From assembly GCA_016844365.1 (NCBI GenBank), contig JAENIT010000030.1:1-9368 (forward strand): 9,368 nucleotides of DNA, read 5' to 3'. Made by a program: the position numbers and the translations under genes. The notes under the pieces were generated by a model that worked only from the letters and a program-made list of their open reading frames with translations, did no database searches and was not told the DNA's origin. This DNA is from Dehalococcoidia bacterium. GTDB lineage: Bacteria; Chloroflexota; Dehalococcoidia; SHYD01; SHYC01. Shown here one piece after another: positions 5,711 to 9,368 of this stretch (position 1 is the first letter of the stretch; the number at the start of each line of letters is the position of its first letter).

Positions 5711-7003
5711 TTGCTGAGGTATGGGTTGGTTCTAGTTACCGATCACACCCGACCGCCAGGGGTTAAGAGCGAGCGAGATCTTTCGCAAGGTCCTGATGAC
5801 GCCTCGGTTCGCCAAACCTTCTCTGTTTTGAAGATCGCCCCCACCTCCTTCTTCGCGGACTACGGGTGTCACGTCCGTATATACGAGGAGAGTCGGGTGC
5901 TGAGAAGGATGGGGAACCGGGTTACTATCTGCACATACCACACGGGCGGAGACATCGACGATCTCGACATCCGTCGGGCCATCAACACCCCTTGGCGAAA
6001 TACCGTCCAGGTGGGCTCGAGCCTCCACAAGCTGTATTACGATGCTCTCCTGTCGCTGAAGGTGGCGGAGGTGGCTGCGAAGGTGAGACCCGACCTAATC
6101 CACGCCCACCTTCACGAGGGGGCCCTCATAGGCTTCCCAATCAGCAAAGCTCTGGGTATCCCCTTGGTGTTCGATTTCCAGGGTAGTCTGACCAGCGAGA
6201 TGCTGGACCATAACTTCATAAGAAGGGAAAGCCCACTCTTCAGGCCGCTTCGCTTGCTGGAGTCTGGAATCAACCGCATGGCTGATCTGGTGATCACCAG
6301 CTCTAAGAATGCCGCAGACCTGCTCATCAAGGACTTCGCATACCCGCCCTCAAAGGTTGTGACCATCAGCGACAGTGTGGACACAGAGTTTTTCCAGCCT
6401 AAGGCGTTACTCCCCGATCCCTGGGCAGTAGACAACCTGCGAGATCGCCTGGGTATCCCCCAGGGAGTGAAGGTGGTGGGATACCTGGGTCTTTTGGCGG
6501 CTTACCAGGGGACAGTGAAGCTCCTGGAGGCAGCTCGGGTTTTGGTGGGACGGGGCCTTCCCGTTCACTTTCTCATAATGGGTTACCCTGGGGAGGATGC
6601 CTATAGGACTCTCGCTCGCGAGCTTGGGCTGGAGGGCCGCGTTACCTTCACCGGGCGAGTCCCTTACCTGAGCACTCCGTACTATCTGGCCCTGGCCGAT
6701 GTGGCGGTCTCCCCCAAGATGTCCGAGACTGAGGGTAACGGTAAGCTCCTGAACTACATGGCGATGGGGCTACCCACCGTAGCCTTCGATACTCCAGTGG
6801 CCCATGAGATACTGGGAGAGATGGGAGCGTATGCCAAACTGGGGGACGTAGATGACCTCGCAGGACAACTGGAGACTCTCCTCACCGATGATGACCTGTC
6901 GAATGGCCTAGCGAGCGGACTGCGGCAGAGAGCTATGGATCAGTTCTCCTGGGATCAAGCGGGGCAGCGTCTGGTAGACCTCTACCGCTCCCTATGCGGC
7001 TAA
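5711..7003 (+). CDS. Glycosyltransferase, GT4-like (GT-B fold)
   Basis: This is a cytoplasmic glycosyltransferase that would add sugars from nucleotide donors to a growing surface glycan. Numbering starts at 5711. The N-terminal Rossmann domain runs from about 40 (LKIAPTSFFADYGCHVRI) through DLIHAHLHEGALIG (128-141). The donor half shows VVGYLG, LIMGYPG (288-294) and GRVPY. The motif region ETEGNGKLLNYMAMGLP (339-355) has Asn348 where many GT4 enzymes have the second Glu of EX7E. The start is unresolved. The frame opens at TTG 5711, right after a stop. TTG 5726 has GAGGT five bases upstream. TTG 5828 begins exactly at the conserved domain but lacks a Shine-Dalgarno. The first 39 residues are not family-like. 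The export permease gene follows, which suggests a shared polysaccharide pathway. Donor and acceptor are unknown. Confidence 0.88.
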   Translation: MLRYGLVLVTDHTRPPGVKSERDLSQGPDDASVRQTFSVLKIAPTSFFADYGCHVRIYEESRVLRRMGNRVTICTYHTGGDIDDLDIRRAINTPWRNTVQVGSSLHKLYYDALLSLKVAEVAAKVRPDLIHAHLHEGALIGFPISKALGIPLVFDFQGSLTSEMLDHNFIRRESPLFRPLRLLESGINRMADLVITSSKNAADLLIKDFAYPPSKVVTISDSVDTEFFQPKALLPDPWAVDNLRDRLGIPQGVKVVGYLGLLAAYQGTVKLLEAARVLVGRGLPVHFLIMGYPGEDAYRTLARELGLEGRVTFTGRVPYLSTPYYLALADVAVSPKMSETEGNGKLLNYMAMGLPTVAFDTPVAHEILGEMGAYAKLGDVDDLAGQLETLLTDDDLSNGLASGLRQRAMDQFSWDQAGQRLVDLYRSLCG

Positions 7004-7116
7004 TGCTAGTAGGGGCATGGTGAGGACAGGGTGAGGCTATTCAGTGTTCTGGTGTTAAGCTCCGCTACAGAAACTCGATCCTGGGCTTCTTATGGTGCTT
7101 TTTTAATCCAATCCTG

Positions 7117-7770
7117 ATGACTCTGGTCTTCACCATAGTCTTCACGGTCCTGCTCCCCAACAATCAGATTCAGCATTTCCCCGTATTCATCCTCATCGGC
7201 ATCTTAGCCTGGAACCTCCACTCTACTTCCATGGGCGGAGCGATCAACAGCGTCGTGGGCAACGGCCACCTGGTGCAGAAAGTGTACTTCCCCAGGGAGG
7301 TGCTGCCTATCTCTGTAGTGCTGTCCAACACTGTGAACTTCCTTCTCGCCCTGGCAGTCCTCTTAGTGGCCATCCCTATATTTGGCGTGTCTCTCTCGGC
7401 CACGATACTGATACTTCCCCTGGTTATATTCATCCAGGTGGTGTTTACTATGGGGATATCCCTTTTCCTGGCGGCAATTAACGTGTATTACAGGGACACG
7501 GGCATTATAATGGATACGGTTATATGGGCGTGGTTCTTCCTCACCCCTATTTTCTATCGGATTGAAGATGTCTTTCCAGCTTACTCGAGGGCGCTGTACA
7601 TTCTGAACCCAATGGCGTCGCTAATCGCATCGTACCGAGACATCCTATACTATGGCAGTATGACCAATATAGACTTCTTCTTCAGGACTGCGGTCACTTC
7701 CTTCCTGATTCTGGTGGCCGGGTACATGTTCTTCACTAGGCACAGCCGCTCCTTTGCCGAGGCGATTTAG
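7117..7770 (+). CDS. wzm: ABC-2 polysaccharide export permease (Wzm-like), 5' end disrupted or misread
   Basis: This is the membrane half of an ABC exporter that moves lipid-linked polysaccharide across the inner membrane. From ATG 7117 there are 217 residues. About six hydrophobic segments are visible, with the family marks NVYYRDT (122-128), LTPIFY (142-147) and LNPMASLIASYRDILYYG (163-180). The usual length is near 260. The frame continues upstream of 7117 as RYRNSILGFLWCFFNPIL (from 7063), which is typical family sequence, but no ATG, GTG or TTG occurs in that frame before the stop at 7021. A GTG at 7031 with GAGG five bases before it opens a neighbouring frame reading MRLFSVLVL, also family-like. 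The reading therefore seems to shift near 7055-7057. The partner ATPase gene is separated from it by a DUF559 cassette. Confidence 0.88.
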   Translation: MTLVFTIVFTVLLPNNQIQHFPVFILIGILAWNLHSTSMGGAINSVVGNGHLVQKVYFPREVLPISVVLSNTVNFLLALAVLLVAIPIFGVSLSATILILPLVIFIQVVFTMGISLFLAAINVYYRDTGIIMDTVIWAWFFLTPIFYRIEDVFPAYSRALYILNPMASLIASYRDILYYGSMTNIDFFFRTAVTSFLILVAGYMFFTRHSRSFAEAI

Positions 7771-7835
7771 CTCGATGTGGAGGTTAATAGAGATTCCAGC
7801 TATGTGAGATGTCAGTGGCCTACCCTTTGGTCATT

Positions 7836-7893
7836 GAGGGAGAGGAGAATAAGTAGTTCTCCCTCCCCTTGTGGGAGGGAGTTAGAGGGAGGG
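7836..7893. repeat. GC-rich dispersed repeat, left flank of DUF559 gene
   Basis: It starts with GAGGGAGAGG and contains a perfect hairpin, CTCCCTCCC (7859-7867) and GGGAGGGAG (7873-7881), with a 5-base loop. Bases 7836-7870 match 8320-8354 on the other side of the DUF559 gene in the same orientation at 29 of 35 positions by eye, and all six differences are transitions. It also follows the permease stop, so it could terminate transcription, but no T-run is present. Confidence 0.75.
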
Positions 7894-7933
7894 GTTGCAC
7901 CCGGTCTTGTTAGCTAGTAAGAGTTTGGGATAG

Positions 7934-8287
7934 ATGAGAATGCAGAGGAACACGAAACAAGTAGCGCTGGCTCGTGGTCTGCGCCGTAATATGACGGACG
8001 CCGAGCGCGCGCTGTGGTTCAGGCTTGGCCGCCGACAACTAGTCGGAGTTAAGTTTCGTCGGCAACAGCCCATTGGCCCGTACATTGTGGATTTCGTTAC
8101 CTTTGAGCGGAAAGTCGTAGTGGAGGTGGACGGGGGGCACCACGGTGAAACAACCACCAAGGCTGACGATGAGGCTAGAAGCGCTTGGTTGCGGCAGGAA
8201 GGTTTCAATGTCTTAAGATTTTGGAACAACGAGGTATTGAGTAATCCAGAAGGTGTGCTGGAGAGTATCTTAGAGGCACTGGGGTGA
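7934..8287 (+). CDS. DUF559 (Vsr-like, PD-(D/E)XK-type) nuclease-domain protein
   Basis: This is a 117-residue soluble protein made almost entirely of a DUF559 domain, a small nuclease-like fold related to Vsr. Visible marks are the N-terminal ALARGLRRNMTDAERALWFRL, then FRRQQPIGPYIVDF with D53, VVEVDGGHH with E64, D66 and H69-H70, and the closing FNVLRFWNNEVL (91-102). D53, E64 and D66 are the likely metal-binding residues by analogy with the superfamily. ATG 7934 follows an in-frame TAG directly, so it is the earliest possible start; only GGGA precedes it, a weak ribosome site. The gene sits between the halves of an ABC exporter and is framed by related repeats, so it looks like an inserted cassette rather than part of the polysaccharide pathway. 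Its biological role is not established. Confidence 0.9.
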   Translation: MRMQRNTKQVALARGLRRNMTDAERALWFRLGRRQLVGVKFRRQQPIGPYIVDFVTFERKVVVEVDGGHHGETTTKADDEARSAWLRQEGFNVLRFWNNEVLSNPEGVLESILEALG

Positions 8288-8307
8288 AAGGTCTCACCCT
8301 CACCCTG

Positions 8308-8370
8308 CCCTCTCCCATCGAGGGAGAGGGGGATAAACAGTCCTCCCTCCCTTTCAGCTAAGGGGGGAGG
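8308..8370. repeat. GC-rich dispersed repeat, right flank of DUF559 gene
   Basis: It begins with a perfect hairpin, CCCTCTCCC (8308-8316) and GGGAGAGGG (8322-8330), with a 5-base loop. A second, imperfect stem follows: CCTCCCTCC (8342-8350) against GGGGGGAGG (8362-8370), 8 of 9. Part of it (8320-8354) is a direct copy of the left-flank repeat. It starts about 20 bases after the DUF559 stop. No gene is visible between 8288 and 8428. Confidence 0.75.
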
Positions 8371-8428
8371 TTAGTGGGGGCCGACGTTACTCAGAATCGC
8401 TTCCGAATACTTCGTAGGTAAGCCACAA

Positions 8429-9169
8429 ATGAAAGCAATCTCCATCGAAGGGGTATCCAAGCGCTTTGTCATAAAGCACGAGCATCCCAGGTCCTTTCAG
8501 GAGCTGCTCATCAGCCTCGTGAAGCGGCGTAACGGCCATCTGGAGGAGCTGTGGGCGCTGCGGGACGTCAGTTTCGATGTGGAGCAGGGGGAGACCTTTG
8601 GCCTGATTGGAGCTAACGGCTCCGGCAAGAGCACCATCCTCAAACTTATGACTCGGGTGATGGAGCCGACTGCGGGCCGCATCCAGGTGGACGGGAAGGT
8701 CTCCGCCCTTATCGAGCTGGGAGCGGGCTTTCACCCCGACCTCACAGGGAGAGAGAACATCTTCCTCCTCGGTTCCATCCTCGGCTTCACCTCTAGGGAG
8801 ATGAAGGAGCGTTACCAGAGCATAGTGGCCTATTCTGATCTGGAGCGGTTCATTGACACGCCGGTGAAGCACTACTCCTCCGGCATGTATATGAGGCTCG
8901 GCTTTGCCGTGGCGGTGTGCGTCGACCCCGACGTTCTCATAGTTGACGAGGTGCTGGCGGTGGGGGATATTAGCTTCCAGGAGAAGTGCCTAAACACGTT
9001 TTACGATTTTCAGAGGATGGGCAAGACCATCCTGATGGTCTCCCACGATCTTGATATTATGAGCAAGTTTTGCAAGCGTGCTCTGTACATCGAGCAGGGC
9101 CAGGTGAAGGCCATAGGCCAGGTGGACGAGGTAGTCGAGAGCTACCTGACCTCCGTGCATGCGCGGTGA
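8429..9169 (+). CDS. wzt: ABC polysaccharide exporter ATPase (Wzt-like)
   Basis: This 246-residue cytoplasmic ATPase would drive export of polysaccharide with the Wzm-type permease. Walker A is GANGSGKST (61-69), and ELGAGFHPDLTGREN (96-110) is the distinctive Wzt/TagH segment. The signature is HYSSGM (148-153), Walker B is VLIVDE with catalytic E174 followed by VLAVGD, and the H-loop is H206 in MVSHD. The nucleotide-binding domain is complete. It ends soon after, so there is no C-terminal carbohydrate-binding domain such as O9a-type Wzt has, and the exported chain would not be selected by that route. The start at ATG 8429 has AGGTAAG six bases upstream. A 658-base gap with a DUF559 gene and repeats separates it from the permease, unlike the usual adjacent arrangement. 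Confidence 0.94.
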   Translation: MKAISIEGVSKRFVIKHEHPRSFQELLISLVKRRNGHLEELWALRDVSFDVEQGETFGLIGANGSGKSTILKLMTRVMEPTAGRIQVDGKVSALIELGAGFHPDLTGRENIFLLGSILGFTSREMKERYQSIVAYSDLERFIDTPVKHYSSGMYMRLGFAVAVCVDPDVLIVDEVLAVGDISFQEKCLNTFYDFQRMGKTILMVSHDLDIMSKFCKRALYIEQGQVKAIGQVDEVVESYLTSVHAR

Positions 9170-9238
9170 TGCTCGTCGGCCCTTAGCAATCACACACTAG
9201 TCCGAGATTGCCACGCTGCGTAGATCATCTTCTGTAGG

Positions 9239-9255
9239 GGCGAGGGTGCCTCGCC
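9239..9255. repeat. Perfect inverted repeat (GGCGAGG / CCTCGCC)
   Basis: GGCGAGG (9239-9245), a GTG loop and CCTCGCC (9249-9255) form a tight 7-bp hairpin, preceded by TGTAGG. It lies about 70 bases after the wzt stop. A terminator is possible, but the site looks like part of a dispersed-repeat cluster. Confidence 0.7.
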
Positions 9256-9265
9256 AAAGGCGGTA

Positions 9266-9288
9266 GCGCCGATTGTCTCAATCGGCGC
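9266..9288. repeat. Perfect inverted repeat (GCGCCGATTG / CAATCGGCGC)
   Basis: Two 10-bp arms (9266-9275 and 9279-9288) are separated by TCT. This would be a very stable hairpin in the transcript of wzt, without a T-run. Confidence 0.75.
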
Positions 9289-9308
9289 AGGATAACCCCC
9301 TCCTATGT

Positions 9309-9330
9309 CCTCCCCCGTCGACGGGGGAGG
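9309..9330. repeat. Perfect 22-bp palindrome
   Basis: CCTCCCCCGTC (9309-9319) is followed directly by its reverse complement (9320-9330), with no spacer. It has the same C-rich/G-rich character as the repeats around the DUF559 gene. Confidence 0.75.
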
Positions 9331-9339
9331 ATGCGGTTT

Positions 9340-9362
9340 CCCTCTCCCCTGGTGGGAGAGGG
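9340..9362. repeat. Hairpin repeat, same family as the DUF559 right flank
   Basis: CCCTCTCCC (9340-9348) and GGGAGAGGG (9354-9362) have a 5-base loop. The arms are identical to those at 8308-8330, so this is another copy of the same repeat family. It runs close to the window end, and what follows is not visible. Confidence 0.8.
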
Positions 9363-9368
9363 CTAGGG

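Noticed and set aside
7836..8370. CRISPR array or tandem repeat array
   Set aside because: There are only two related flanking repeats with a gene between them, and no regularly spaced short repeats with unique spacers.
9259..9270. ops-like element GGCGGTAGCG, the core that recruits RfaH in polysaccharide operons
   Set aside because: The last two bases of the consensus (TG) are CC here. The site lies after wzt rather than before the operon, and it is partly inside a hairpin repeat. The likely lineage is also not known for RfaH, so chance or repeat sequence is the better explanation.

Overview
The window looks like a piece of a moderately high-GC bacterial chromosome, most likely Chloroflexota and possibly Dehalococcoidia. 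That placement is an inference. It rests on the pspA-pspAA pair, an LCP protein with a LytR_C tail, and abundant CCCTCTCCC / GGGAGAGGG palindromic repeats next to a DUF559 gene. No rRNA, tRNA or marker gene fixes the taxonomy.

Layout. (1) 114-1114, minus strand: pspA and the small partner gene pspAA overlap by 4 bp and form an envelope-stress pair behind a sigma70-type promoter. (2) 1286-2668, plus strand: an LCP (LytR-CpsA-Psr) cell-envelope glycopolymer transferase, divergent from pspA. (3) 2690-2780: a nested palindromic element between convergent genes. (4) 2784-5023, minus strand: a two-gene operon of a PLP-dependent class V aminotransferase-fold protein followed by a zinc-dependent medium-chain dehydrogenase. 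(5) 5348-5563, plus strand: a small zinc-ribbon protein with its own promoter and a GTG start. (6) 5711-7770, plus strand: a GT4-like glycosyltransferase and an ABC-2 polysaccharide-export permease (Wzm type). (7) 7836-8370: a DUF559 nuclease-like gene bracketed by related GC-rich repeats. (8) 8429-9169: the cognate Wzt-type ATPase. (9) 9239-9362: four successive perfect inverted repeats.

The glycosyltransferase, Wzm and Wzt genes suggest assembly of a surface polysaccharide on a lipid carrier and its export across the membrane. The LCP protein could attach such polymers to the envelope, and PspA/PspAA would protect the membrane. The aminotransferase-dehydrogenase pair is probably separate metabolism with unknown substrates.

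The most unusual features are the DUF559-plus-repeats cassette separating the two ABC-transporter halves and an apparent frame break at the 5' end of the permease gene. I found no convincing wholly new multi-gene system. The DUF559 cassette is the best candidate for something worth pursuing.
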